From assembly GCA_022836615.1 (NCBI GenBank), contig MU405304.1, positions 62,001 to 126,000 on the forward strand: a stretch of DNA of 64,000 nucleotides, given 5' to 3'. Source of the stretch: Annulohypoxylon bovei var. microspora (lineage: Eukaryota > Ascomycota > Sordariomycetes > Xylariales > Hypoxylaceae). The notes under the pieces are model-generated. The model did not search any database, had not been told where the DNA came from, and saw only the letters and a list, made by a program, of their open reading frames with translations. The translations under genes were made by a program, and so were the position numbers. This document shows positions 11,497 to 22,123 of the stretch, one piece after another (position 1 is the stretch's first letter; every line of letters begins with the position of its first letter).

Positions 11497-11825
11497 ATGA
11501 GCCCTTGGTTAGCGCAGCGGGTAAAGCCCCGCATTCCATTGCGTATAATGCAACAGGCGCTAACATGTGGGTGCCACGCTCCGCCTTCTGTCGGATAAAC
11601 CACTAGACCAAAAGGAAGGTATTATTATGAAATCATAATCTTATCTTATATCTGACACCTTCCTAGGACAGATCTGGGGGGTGTAGGGTTCGATTTGGCT
11701 TGGAACAACCATCTGATGAATCCAGAGAGGTTTTTAGCCAGGTTGTTGACGAAAAGAGCACGCCTGAAACCTAGAGAGCTTGCTGTGTTGTAGCAATCGT
11801 TCGCCATAACCCCCGAACAATTGGG

Positions 11826-11881
11826 ACATATAAGCCCTGTTTGCGTGCTCGCAAGAAGCGGCGTCGCCTTTTGCGATAGTT
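11826..11881 (+). repeat. 56-bp direct repeat, copy 2
   Basis: Exact second copy of 11441-11496. No clear target-site duplication flanks the pair. Confidence 0.9.
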
Positions 11882-12535
11882 TACCAATGCCCGAGTGGGC
11901 GAAAGAAATTTATAGAGTACTAGTTTAGCAAATTGAAACAAAATTCAAAATTTGGATCTTAGATACAGTACAGATGACGCATTTAAAACATTTTTTCATC
12001 CACAACTCCTGTCAGGCTTGGCAACAGCTGAAGCACCCCTGACTACCAGCTGACAGGTCACATCACCAATTTAGGTATATAGCCTCTCATTTCAAGTTCG
12101 AATTCTGCAACAGAATATGACTTTCATGAAATGCATCCAGGTTAGTGATATTATTTAATAAGTTATTAATATAATTATATAAAATTTGAAACTTTTTGAC
12201 TCTGTTTTCAATTACAACAATTAATCAAATTACAAGGTTATTTCCGAGTAAAGTAACAGCTGCCAAATGCACCCCCAAATGCGCACAGACCAGGCTAAAG
12301 ACAACTAAAACGATGCTTACGTAACCGAGCTTTAAAAATAATGTTTATGTAATCGACGCCATTAGGTAAAAATGACGCTTATATCATCAACCCCTTAATC
12401 GACCCCTTAATCGACTCAGGACTTCTTAATCGACGACATAATGAAAGCTAATATGCATAAGAATACCGGAAAAAACCGCGAAGTAAAATTTAAATTTTTT
12501 AAAAAAAACATTCGAAACATTATAAAACCATGAGA

Positions 12536-12606
12536 TTAAGAAATCGAACCTGACGATTCGAACATTTCGGCTAAACTCAGGGTTAGTTATTGTGCTGCCT
12601 AAGGGT
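12536..12606 (-). repeat. tRNA-derived (SINE-like) fragment
   Basis: On the minus strand the segment ends with GGTTCGATTTC, close to the RNA polymerase III B box, and begins GGCAGCACAATA. It shares several blocks in the same order with 19372-19436 minus (AGCACAATA, GAGTTTA, GGTTCGATT). It does not fold into a convincing cloverleaf, so it is read as a degenerate tRNA-derived repeat and not as a functional tRNA. Confidence 0.3.
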
Positions 12607-12952
12607 ATACTCGTATAATGTGGGGGTAAAATCCTCGGCCAAAGCTTAGGGGGGGCGTATTCGATACGCGTATTACCCAGGTAACATTCTCTGCATGAAC
12701 CGATGCTTGCTTAGGTACCGACCAGATACACAGTATTATCACTTCTACGGGTGGCGGTGCAGCAACAAAGGAGATGAGGTAGTCCACAGCTTCAATGTTG
12801 GATCTTCGACGTTTCGTCACCCCATCGTCTAATTTTTCGGTGAGATGTATATATATAAGAGATGGAGGAGACATCTGGAATTGATATGAACCATGACACT
12901 CTGCATTGAGGCCATTTAACCACACTCGCTCAATATCTACTCATTTCCAATC

Positions 12953-14784
12953 ATGATTCTCGGCGCGTTCGCTCTTTTTTTTACTGGCGCTCTAGCTCAG
13001 GCTTCTTGCAAGCTCACGCCCTCCGATGCCAACTGGCCTAGCATAGAGGAATGGCAGGCTCTTAACGACACCCTTGCCGGTTCGCTGATCGCCACGCGCC
13101 CAGCCGCCTCGTCTTGCTATGACGGCAACCCTTTCAATTCTTCCCTCTCTTGCGACGTGGTAGAGGCCGGTTGGGGGGAGTCGGCCTTCCACGCCTCTCT
13201 TCCCGAATCGATTAACTACCCAGTCTTCGCCAACAATTCCTGTCTGCCCCCAGGTGCCACTGGCTACAATGAAACCCTCCTAGGATGCCACATCAGCGGG
13301 CTGCCCATGTTTGTCGTCAACGCCACTTCCGCGGAACAGATCTCCAAGGCTGTGGTGTGGGCCTCTTCCCGTAATATTCGCCTTGTCATCAAAGGCACAG
13401 GCCATGACTTGAACGGCAGGTACGTGAAATTCTAGGAAATTATGATAGGATGATGAAGTGTCAAGACTAAACTTTGAACAATAGATCTGCTGGTGCTTAC
13501 GCCCTCTCCATCTGGACACACCACCTGAAGAGCATTGATTATCAAAGTCAGTGGCAGCTCCCAGCCGGCGGAGTCGACGACGTCCTCATTGTCGGCAGCG
13601 GCAACAACTGGGGCGAGATCACCGTGGCCGCCGCCGCCCAGGGGCGTGTTTGCGTCAGCGGGCAAGATTCGACTGTAGGTCTTGGTGGTTTTATCCAAGG
13701 CGGTGGCCATGGACCCCTTTCCAGCCACTACGGGCTGTCGGCGGACAACCTTTATCAGGCTACCGTCGTCACCACTTCCGGTGAAATCTTGGTCGCAAAC
13801 GACGTCCAGAACCAGGACCTTATGTGGGCCATCCGCGGCGGCGGGCCCGGTCTTTACGGCGTCGTCACCGAGTATGTTCTTAGGTCTCATCCTATCCCGG
13901 CGACTGTGGCAGCCTCTGGCCTGAGCATGTCTTTATCGACCAATGCTACGGCGTACAACTCCAGCTGGGCCGCCCTTGCGACTTTCATGAAGAGTCTGCC
14001 CGACTTGATGGATGCCGGATTGACGGGCAACGGCTATGCTATTTCCACGACAACCGATGTTAGTTTGACCATGTCATTTTACGGATACAACATGACAGTT
14101 GACAACATTACTGCTCTGCTGGAGCCTGTCAGAACTGCCATTGCCGGCCAGGCCGAGGACGGCATCTTAGACGTTGCAGTCACCGAATCAACCCTGTACC
14201 CAAGTTACATGGACTTCTTCAACTTCCTACAAGCCTCCGGCAGTGGCGCCGGCAGCGGCAGCTTAATTTCTAGCCGCCTGCTTGGCCGTGCCGAGTTGTC
14301 TGATTTGCCTACCAGCAGCGTACAATACCATCTTCAGCAAGTCATGCAAAGCCAGACCGAAGGTCTTGGATCGCAACTGATTCTCGGCCTCCAAGGTGGC
14401 CCCGGACCAGCCCAAGTGGAAGAGGCCATGCGCGGTGCTCTGAACCCTGTCTGGCGCACCGCCTACGTGCACACTCTTGCGACCGGAGCTGATACGGACC
14501 TCACCATAGCACCGCAGGATGCATTAGCCGCAGCCGCGGCTTGGACGGAGGAGGTCAAGGAGACTGCTTGGAGGGAATGGTCGACCACTGTCGGTGCATA
14601 CATCAACGAGGCGAACCCCTACACCTCTTCGTGGAAGCATGACTTCTACGGCGAGAGCTACGACCGTCTGCTTACAATCAAGAAGAAGTATGACCCTACC
14701 GGCAGCCTCTATGTTTTCTCCGGTGTCAACAGCGACGCGTGGGACTATAACCTGACTACCGGAAAATTGTGCCAGGTGGCCTAA
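12953..14784 (+). CDS. Secreted FAD-linked oxidase, berberine-bridge-enzyme type
   Basis: Exons 12953-13419 and 13485-14784 (intron 13420-13484, 65 bases, GTACGT donor) encode 588 residues. A signal peptide (about 1-15) and many N-glycosylation sites indicate secretion. The PCMH-type FAD-binding domain carries IKGTGHDLNGRS with H151, the usual 8-alpha-histidyl flavin attachment site, and later TVGLGGFIQGGGHG. At the position of the second (6-S-cysteinyl) link of classical berberine bridge enzymes this protein has D in GQDSTVG, so a single covalent flavin bond is expected. The C-terminal BBE motif (YINEANPY…FYGESYDRLLTIKKKYDP) is intact. Such enzymes oxidise sugars, alcohols or secondary metabolites with O2; the substrate cannot be told. 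A TATA box sits about 95 bases upstream. No partner biosynthetic genes are adjacent. Confidence 0.92.
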
Positions 14785-16562
14785 GTTTCCACTTATCTCT
14801 TATAATTTAGACCACAGGACTTGGGATATTCACCGGTTTTCTTCTGTAACTTAATAGACAAATTGCACTTTCAATTTTTGAACTCTCTTAAATTCTCGCC
14901 CCTGTAAAAGAGTAGATAGGATGTTGCATTTTCTAAGTGTAAAAGCTCAATCTAAAACGAGGAGAAATCTACCTACTTATTGCTTCAGATTACATCAGCA
15001 CACATACACTGCTCGAGTGCTTGCTTTTTTATCTTAAGGTTAAGCACGACTAAGTTAACAGGCATTAGAACCGCCGAACGACGAATGTAGTTAACCTGAA
15101 TCCGTCATTATTAACCGCCTTGTTGAGTTTTAATTACCTACCTATGAGGCTCTTGGAGGCTTAGTTCTTTGCTATACAGCAATAAAGTTTCCAATACGGC
15201 ATAATGATTGTCAGACATAAAATCTTCCCGGAGCATACGCAATGTTGGTCCGTGGAAGTATTCTAGAAAGTGCCAACATGTGACGAGGATCACTTGATAA
15301 GTCCTCGATGTTTCGCAGCAATATGCTGCTACCAACACTTGATTGGGCATTTCTAAGCGGCAAGTAACCTCTAAAGCGCTTGCTAGGGAGCACATTGAAA
15401 CGCACACCTCTTAGAATGCAACTTAATTAGGCCGGTTGGCCAGGCAATACAATGCCTTCATGAGGATAGGTATTCGTACACGAGTTACACGAATTCGCAA
15501 AATTGGCTACCTACTGATGAACGCCAATTGCTGTAGGTAGGGCTGTTATCTTAGAGCCCGCGTCCCAAGTGGAACGAGCCTAAGCGGGCTATGTTCATTC
15601 TATGCTAAAACGTCGATACGCGTTTAAAATCTGGCGATCAATTGCTATAACTAGCCGAACCCGAACCTAAGCACCGGTGTCAGTGTGTCGTTGTCGGCCA
15701 GCCCATAGTTTAACAGGGATTGCGGGATCCACTTTCTACGCGTATAGAATATCCACCCTTGCTAAGTCCCGATACTATTGACCTCTATGAAGGTTGGACC
15801 AAAACTTTAACATCAAATAAGAAATAACTAGGCAAATATTGTATTAGCCTTAGGCTAAGATTTAAACCTAATAGTGTTCTGGAGCAAAGCTCCAAGGACG
15901 GGGAACTACAGCATATCTAAGCTATTCAGTGAGAAACTTGACTAAGAACAGGTTGAAACAAATGTAATTGGTTGATCATAAATAAATGATTAAATTGATG
16001 AACTTGAAGCTAAGTTAACCTGACGATGTATAAGCTTTATACCTGAATCGCGTGCCATAGAACCTTGCTCACTATATTTTAGTGGATAACCGTTATAACT
16101 CAGGCAGCTTGACCACTAAACAAAGACGGCATACGATGCGGGTATACTTCAACTTACACGGGCTTGTCTTGTTATTAGGTAAGGTTAGTAGGTAGATGTG
16201 AGAAACCCAAGCCTTCGTACGTACCTTATCAGCTTGCCTATTGACCATGATACGGTCAGGTTCAAGAAATGGGCAATTGATCTAATCCTGTGACACAATT
16301 TAACCTAGAAAAGAAAGTATGAGATGTTATTAAAATAGTCACCGCGAGCTTCAGCTGAGAGCTATATCTGAACGAACTAGTTTAAGTGTACACTTTTTTA
16401 GGATGGTAAAATCTAAGTTGGTTTTATCTAACTATATGAAATTGATGTATAACCTTCTAGATTATCTCAAAGACTTCTCCGCGATTGATTAATAATTCCG
16501 AAAATCCAACCCTAACCCTGAGACGTCACCAAGTTCTACTCGGTGGTTCCGTGAATTGGTAC
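14785..16562. other. Gene-free spacer 14.8-16.6 kb
   Basis: No recognisable gene. An 89-codon minus-strand frame (15138-15407) overlaps another open frame and has no known motif. TACGCGTA occurs at 15737 and two CCCTAA-type telomeric units occur near 16507-16519. Confidence 0.45.
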
Positions 16563-17516
16563 TCAAGAACCTTGCATTTGTCCCAATTGCACAGTAAGTC
16601 CTGTTCGTGAGTCCCTTTCTGCCTCTCCTTGTCTACCCGCTTCTGCGTCCTTCGCAGACACAACTGTTAATCGACTTGGGAACCTCCACGCAAACATTCC
16701 CACCACACCTAACATCAGGACACCATCAAACACATATAGTGTCCACTCATGCTTCAGTAGATACCCATCTTGGCCCATCGCATATTCGATAACACGAAAC
16801 ACCGACCGTACCAGGATGCACATGCTCACGACGTAGAGCATCACCATAGTGTTTGTCCACATAGGACGGCGATCCAAGAAGGCTCCCGTAGGCCACCAAC
16901 GAATCCGCATATGGAACACGGCCGCGACAACTGCAAAGAGCCCGAACATGACGATCTGAATGACCAGGCCTGCTAGGATGATGTTCTCTCCCAATGTCAA
17001 GCTGTCTCCCGTAGCCATGATGCCTGCACCACTGGCCTGGACGAGGAAAGAGATGACATCTCCGCAGACAAAGATAGTCGTGAGCCATTTAACAGGAATA
17101 GGCGACCGCGCCTCCGCCTGGACGCCGCGGATAACGCGCCCCAATACCATATAAACAGATGCTGCGAAGAGGGCCGGTGCGACGAGAAGTAGGGTACTTT
17201 GGATGACATAGGGCAGGAGCACATCGGTCTGCTTTCTGGCTGCCGCTCTAGCGCAATAGCCTATAATCTCGACTGTTTGGTAAAGGGGGTTAGCTACCCG
17301 TGTTGTAGAAAATTTCGTGAAATGGAAAAGAGTCTGTTACTTACAAAGACCTCCGATGACGAAAACTATGCAGAAGTACATGCGAGTTCTGATAACCTTC
17401 CAAGCGACGTAGAAAGTTCCCAGAATGAAGAGAGCCGCAAATATGCCGGCGGCCGGGGTGGATGGCAGGTACTGCCATAGGTAGTAATCGCCTCTGTATG
17501 GCTTTAGCTCGTCCAT
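16563..17516 (-). CDS. RTA1-like seven-transmembrane protein
   Basis: Exons 17345-17516 and 16563-17272 (intron 17273-17344, 72 bases, GTAAGT donor, AACAG acceptor) encode 293 residues. The N-terminus YYLWQYLPS.PAAGIFAALF and the junction-spanning FEIIGYCARA are signatures of the fungal RTA1/RTM1/lipid-translocating-exporter family. About seven hydrophobic segments follow, including one around the motif FVCGDVISFLVQASGAGIM. The C-terminal 30 residues are hydrophilic and probably cytosolic. Family members sit in the plasma or other membranes and are linked to resistance to 7-aminocholesterol and to sphingoid-base handling; direct transport activity is not established. The neighbouring sterol glucosyltransferase is suggestive of a sterol theme but is 5 kb away, with an oxidase gene between them. 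Confidence 0.9.
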
Positions 17517-18740
17517 TTCTATGCGTCTTCGAGTTCTCTTGTCTAAAGGTGGAAAAAAATGAATAGAATATTGGACAGTGACTTAATTATTATCGACTCG
17601 TGGTGAAAGAGTCAGTATAATGGACGAAGTAGATCATCGAATATTTAAAAGGATTTGATCTGTTATCGAAGTCATGTTATTAACTATATGTCTTTATCAA
17701 CATGCCCAAACAGTCCCCACCTGATACGGCGTATTATATCTATGGTGTGGCGGAGCAACAATCTTGAGCAGTGCTGCATTTCAGCCTGGTGCACCTCCTT
17801 TAACTATCCCATAGATTTACCGAATTTATATAACACTCTTACACGTATACAGGTAGGTGCGCCGAAGCTACGGCGTTACGAGTCAGCATGCTTGGGTGCA
17901 AGAGTCTCGAGTCTTGTTTAAGCCTCAAGACCCCAATATTCAAAACTTGCCACCGTTGAACTTTTCCCCATCTAAACCCCATGTTTCAAGAGCATAATGT
18001 GCAGCACCCTAGCAGAAAGTCTCAGCTATTAATGGACAAAAGTGCTTCCAGTATCTCAATCAAACTATTTTCGACTTTTTAATCTTTGATTTCTCATATA
18101 TTTCCTGCCGTTACTGTGTGGGCGATAGCTGTTCCTTTTCTGGGCAGTTAACTACTTCGGTTAGATTATAATAAATATTAAACTTGATATAAACATCGAA
18201 GCGTTTTGATTGGCCAACTACGCTCGCCGTACTCCTAATTGAGTAATTGTTTATCTTTCTCCCCAAATTTTGGTTTTCTTTTAAATACCCGAGTTTAACG
18301 AGGGTAATTGTACGGGTAAAGCTTTGGTGTGTTTTTTTTTTCTCCATGGTCCTTATCAAAAATCTCCTATCGCGGTAATTCCGGATCTCCGGCGCTAAAA
18401 AGTGTGTAAACCCCGTTATCCCCAGAGAGGCCGTTATGTCCACAACGATTGATTGGGTGCATCGTCTCGCGGGTGGGACCATCCCAAGGCTTTTAACCAA
18501 TCAGATCAATCGATCCCAGGTTTCGAGGTGGCCCGTTCGCGAGAAGGTGGTTTTCGACAAGATTCAGTTTTTCAAAAACGAAAAGCTTGTCAAAAGCTGG
18601 TTCTCGCGCACGGACCAGCTGGGTGGGAAAGCAGACGAATTGATTACCTAAGATGCTTATGTAATTGACCTAGCTACCTAGCACACGTAAAAAAGACCCC
18701 TAAGCTGGGTGACTAAGCAACCCCGCGAGAGGGTGGCCAA
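17517..18740. other. Spacer upstream of the RTA1-like gene
   Basis: I see no supported gene. Overlapping open frames at 18111-18500 (minus) and 18436-18651 (plus) have no motif and compete for the same DNA. The segment 18430-18650 is more GC-rich than its surroundings and could be an old element fragment. Confidence 0.4.
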
Positions 18741-18744
18741 AGCG

Positions 18745-19332
18745 TTAGAAAGGTGGCTACGGGTGGCCACGGGTGGCTGAACGGGTGGTTCAACGGCCGG
18801 GGGTGGCAGGGTGGTTACGGGTGGCTAAGCAGGAGGATCAACGGGTGGCTAGGGGTGGTTCAACGGGAGATTAGACGGGGGTTCATCAGGGGGTGGTTAG
18901 GTAAACGGGTGGCTAGACCGGGGGTTGAACGGGTGGCTTCACGGGAGGCTCAAGGGGTGGATTGACGGGTGGCTAAAGGGGAGGCTCAACGGGTGGCTAA
19001 TCAGGTGTTTAGATCGGGGGAGGCTTCGGGGGTTAGACGGGTGGCTAGACCCGGGGTTCAACGGGGGTTCAACGGGACGGGTGGCTAAACGGGTGTGTGG
19101 TTCAACGGGTGGCTAAAGGGGAGGCTCAACGGGTAGAAAGACGGGTGGGTAGACCGGTGGTTTGAAGGGTGGCTAAACGGAAGGCCCGGCGGGTGGCTTA
19201 AGGGTTCGATAAGGGGTGGCTTACGGGATGGTTCCGGGTGGTTCAACGGGCGGTTAGACGGGTGGCAGCACGGGTGGCTAAAGGGGAGGCGTAATAAGGA
19301 GGCTTAAAGGGTGGCTAAACGGGTGCGCGAAC
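18745..19332 (+). repeat. G-rich 12-bp minisatellite (about 45 degenerate units)
   Basis: A run of units close to ACGGGTGGCTAA, with variants AGGGGAGGCTCA, ACGGGTGGTTCA, ACGGGGGTTCA and others, fills nearly 600 bases. The plus strand is very G-rich and C-poor with many GGG/GGGG runs. Because 12 is divisible by three, open frames with a four-residue periodicity (NGWL, RVAK) appear by necessity. I read these frames as by-products of the repeat, not as genes. Confidence 0.9.
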
Positions 19333-19371
19333 CGTAGTAGTACGTGGTTTCGTCGGATAAAAAAAGAAACA

Positions 19372-19436
19372 AAAACGGGAGATCGGGGAATCGAACCATC
19401 GACCTCCGCTTAAACTCGGGATATTGTGCTACCCGA
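19372..19436 (-). repeat. tRNA-derived (SINE-like) fragment next to the minisatellite
   Basis: On the minus strand: GGGTAGCACAATAT, then a GAGTTTAAGCGG hairpin-like stretch, then AGGTCGATGGTTCGATTCC with a perfect B-box core, followed by a run of T that could terminate RNA polymerase III. The T arm pairs poorly and the D arm is incomplete, so it is probably a tRNA-derived repeat and not a tRNA gene. It resembles the fragment at 12536-12606. Confidence 0.35.
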
Positions 19437-19444
19437 ACGGGTGG

Positions 19445-20241
19445 CCTCGCGTATATATTTTGCGAAATAAAGTAAACACTTACTCAACCTAACACAATGC
19501 AACTATTTTTATGAAATAAAGCCATGTACCTAGTCAAGGTTACTAAAGAATAGGCCATAGTTACGAGTAAGTGAAAGGCAGAATGGACAATGTGCCTCAT
19601 AATACGCGTATCTACGAGTAACACCCCCACTCTGTTCAATTCATTGGCTCTTCGTAAAACTTCCGCCGTACGTACTCCACTCAATACGCGTATTAAACAC
19701 TACACCGGAGCTACATACATCTAAGTGCAAAGATTATGCCGGGGGGGAAGCACTTATTGGTTTCTGAACTCATCCTAGGGGCTATTTCTAGAACTTGATC
19801 TTGTTATTCGAGTTATCGTGCATGAGAATAAGCCCATGCATGATTGTGTTTTACTATGTACCTACTGCTAGGCAGCCAGAATGATTTCTTCGATTGCGAT
19901 TAGTATCGGAAATACTGCCGATGCAGATAGATATGACACACGTATCATCAGTATAACATTGGCGATATAATACCTCAAATTCTTGAAAGGATACAGGTTG
20001 GGGTTAGGGTTAAACCCCAACCCCAACCCATTTCTGTTAACATGGTACTCTACATCACATCAGACGCGGCTACGAGACTTGTACTTCTACCACACACCTA
20101 ATAGCGACGAGATTTCCGTAATTCGAGTTTATAGATTAGGTAAGTAAATTAAGTACCTACCTAAGTAATTACTGTGTGGTAGTAATACAGATCCCACCAC
20201 ACCCATTAAGACGAGCCAAGTTGCAGAGTTACGAAAGCACA
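19445..20241. other. Spacer with two ATACGCGTAT sites and a telomere-like inverted repeat
   Basis: No supported gene. ATACGCGTAT palindromes occur at 19602-19611 and 19684-19693. A telomere-like inverted repeat lies at 19996-20029. Confidence 0.5.
19996..20029. repeat. Telomere-like inverted repeat
   Basis: Left arm GGTTGGGGTTAGGGTT and right arm AACCCCAACCCCAACC are inverted copies with one mismatch, separated by one or two bases. The left arm includes TTAGGG-type units. It could form a hairpin or mark a healed break. Confidence 0.7.
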
Positions 20242-22123
20242 TCAACTATCATTCGCAGGCTGCAAGTACTCCGTGCCGTCGACCGTCGTCGTCAGCGTGC
20301 CATTCGCCTCGAACACATTCTCGAAGGTGTCTTCCGACAAGTGAAACCCATCCGGGCTCGTCTTCTTCGTGCTGTTCGTCGCGCCCGTCTGCACCAGGTC
20401 GGAATACCAATCCGCGACCTCGACCGCCGGCGACGGGTTCGTGCGCGTGTAGTTCTCGTAGCCGTTGATGACGTTGACGCCGTCGTCGGAATAGTCGGTA
20501 TACCGCACGGCTACGCTTTTGATCGATGGGGTGTCGGTGTTATCTACGATCGTCACCTCCGCGGACCCGGATGCGTTGCCTTTGAGGGTGTAGGTCCCTT
20601 GCGGAGGGCGCGCGAGCGCAGGCGCCACGTCGCCGGGGACATACGGCGTGCCCCAAGGCACGACGTCGGATACCGGCTCTACCCTCGGCAGAGCATAGGG
20701 CTCACGGCTCGTCAATGTCGCGAGCATGAAACGAACATAGCGACCTCCAGGCTCCGTCGAATCGTAGCAGGGAAGCGGGTTGACGCCGCCGCAGGCCGGC
20801 GAGGCGGTCATGTCTTGCCAATACACGATCTGGGTGCCGTTCGGCGACCACTTCAGGTCCGCCCTGCCGTTCCACTCGGGGTCGTTAATCGCGCCGCTCC
20901 CGGGGATCCCGCTGCCTGCTGCGTTTATCTTCTAGCCGAAGTAGTCGCCCCGGTCGCCGTAGCGGTCGATCAGGTACGGCTCGAAGAAGCGGTGCTGGTG
21001 GTTGTTTCGGGTCGTCGAGGCTACCGTCGTGGCGAGCAAATCGATCACGGGCGGGACGCCGCGCATCGCTGCCATGAACATCTGGCGGTTGCTGCCTCTT
21101 GTGTCCATGACCACAGTCCACTGGTCGTCGGGCGAGATATCCACCGGGTCCACGTATTCGGGGTGGGCTGTGAGCCGCCGAACTGAGCCTGTGGCTAGCT
21201 CGACGGCGTAGACGTCAATGTTGCAAGACTCGACCGAATAGCCGATGTACGAGACCTCGGTCCCGCGCCCACTAAAGCCCCGTAGCTCGCCAACGACGTT
21301 TGATAGGGGATGGAAGGACAACTGATCTCCGTCGATTGTGAATGGCGGTGTACTGTCGGGGCTGGCGAGCACGGTGACGTTCACCAGGTCGTATCTTGGG
21401 GCTAGAGGCTCGCCTGTAACGGGAGATGGGTTAAACTGCAGGCGAGAGAAGTACCCAAACTCCGCTGTCGTACCATCGATGATCGCGAAAGAGTTGAAGC
21501 CGAGATGAGCATCATCGGGATGTAAACGCAGCTCACGTATCGCTCCACCAGCGCCCGATCCATCAGGTGTCACGTTCCACCGGATAGGGTAGATGAATGT
21601 ACGCTCTGGAGTGCAGTCCGCGCTTGTGAGTGAATAGTCACCGCAATCAACGATGTTGGTCCCGACTAGGAGACGCTTGCCGTCTTGGAATGCGTTAGGG
21701 TAATCGAAAGTATCGCTCTGGTCAACGGCGTTTTCCGCAGGTACACCACATGTGACGCACTTCCACGAATCCCCGTTGGGGAAAAAGGTCCCATCGGTCT
21801 TGAGTAGAATGATTTGTTGTCCGTCGTACACACTAGCAGGATCAGGGGCCGCAGGCGCGCCGGTGAAATTAACTAAAGCCAATATGATTGCCGTCAGGTA
21901 GAAAACTGCCAGCCTGAAACCCGGAACCGTACAAGCCCTGACTAATGCATCCTGTCCCCTGCGGGTTGATCTCCGGAGTACAAGATCCGGTAGCCACTGG
22001 TGGCAGTGGGAGCTCGACAATCTCGATTGGCTCGGGAGCTGGCGGATCAGGGACAGCGGCGACCGCAGCTCGCGTGTGAAAAGCGCCAGCGGCTAGGGGA
22101 ATTATGGAATTAAGGAAACGCAT
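20242..22123 (-). pseudogene. Broken saponin-hydrolase-like secreted beta-propeller gene
   Basis: The conceptual protein runs from a signal peptide (MRFLNSIIPLAAGAF…) at 22123 through a long TolB/WD40-like beta-propeller to the stop at 20242-20244. I recognise stretches like those of fungal saponin hydrolase-type proteins (APAAPDPASVYDGQQ, SDTFDYPNAFQDGKR, YIGYSVESCN, FFEPYLIDRYGDRGDYFG). Two lesions interrupt it. Near 21880-21886 the reading frame slips by one base just after DGNHI, with matching propeller sequence resuming in the other frame and no plausible intron. At 20932-20934 an in-frame TAG follows GDYFG, and the frame downstream continues for about 230 clearly propeller-like codons (INAAGSG…EWNGRADLKWSPNG). 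The TAG is one C-to-T change from CAG, in a CpA context. A TATA-like TATATA lies at 22176-22184. Sequencing error is the alternative. Confidence 0.75.

Larger units (their letters stand above)
11402..12952. other. Repeat-rich spacer 11.4-12.95 kb
   Basis: No intact gene. It contains a 56-bp direct repeat (listed separately), an AT-rich tract with oligo-A runs (about 11,900-12,540), tandem 12-mers CCCCTTAATCGA at 12,391 and 12,403 with a variant at 12,422, a tRNA-like fragment (12,536-12,606), and ATACGCGTAT at 12,664. The composition suggests decayed mobile elements. The last 110 bases are the promoter of the oxidase gene, with TATATATATAAG at 12,848-12,859. Confidence 0.5.

Noticed and set aside
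11500..11585. Possible tRNA gene with A-box TAGCGCAGCGG and a GTATAAT loop
   Set aside because: The anticodon stem is only four pairs, the implied anticodon is unlikely, and there is no adjacent T arm.
15138..15407. 89-codon minus-strand frame
   Set aside because: A second open frame overlaps it in another register, and no motif, signal peptide or intron partner supports either.
18753..19116. Open frames with NGWL-type repeats
   Set aside because: They follow automatically from a 12-bp tandem repeat; no promoter, splice partner or known domain.
20176..21186. 336-codon plus-strand open frame
   Set aside because: It is the antisense shadow of the GC-rich saponin-hydrolase-like gene; the minus strand shows family motifs, while this frame is Arg/Val/His-rich without any domain.
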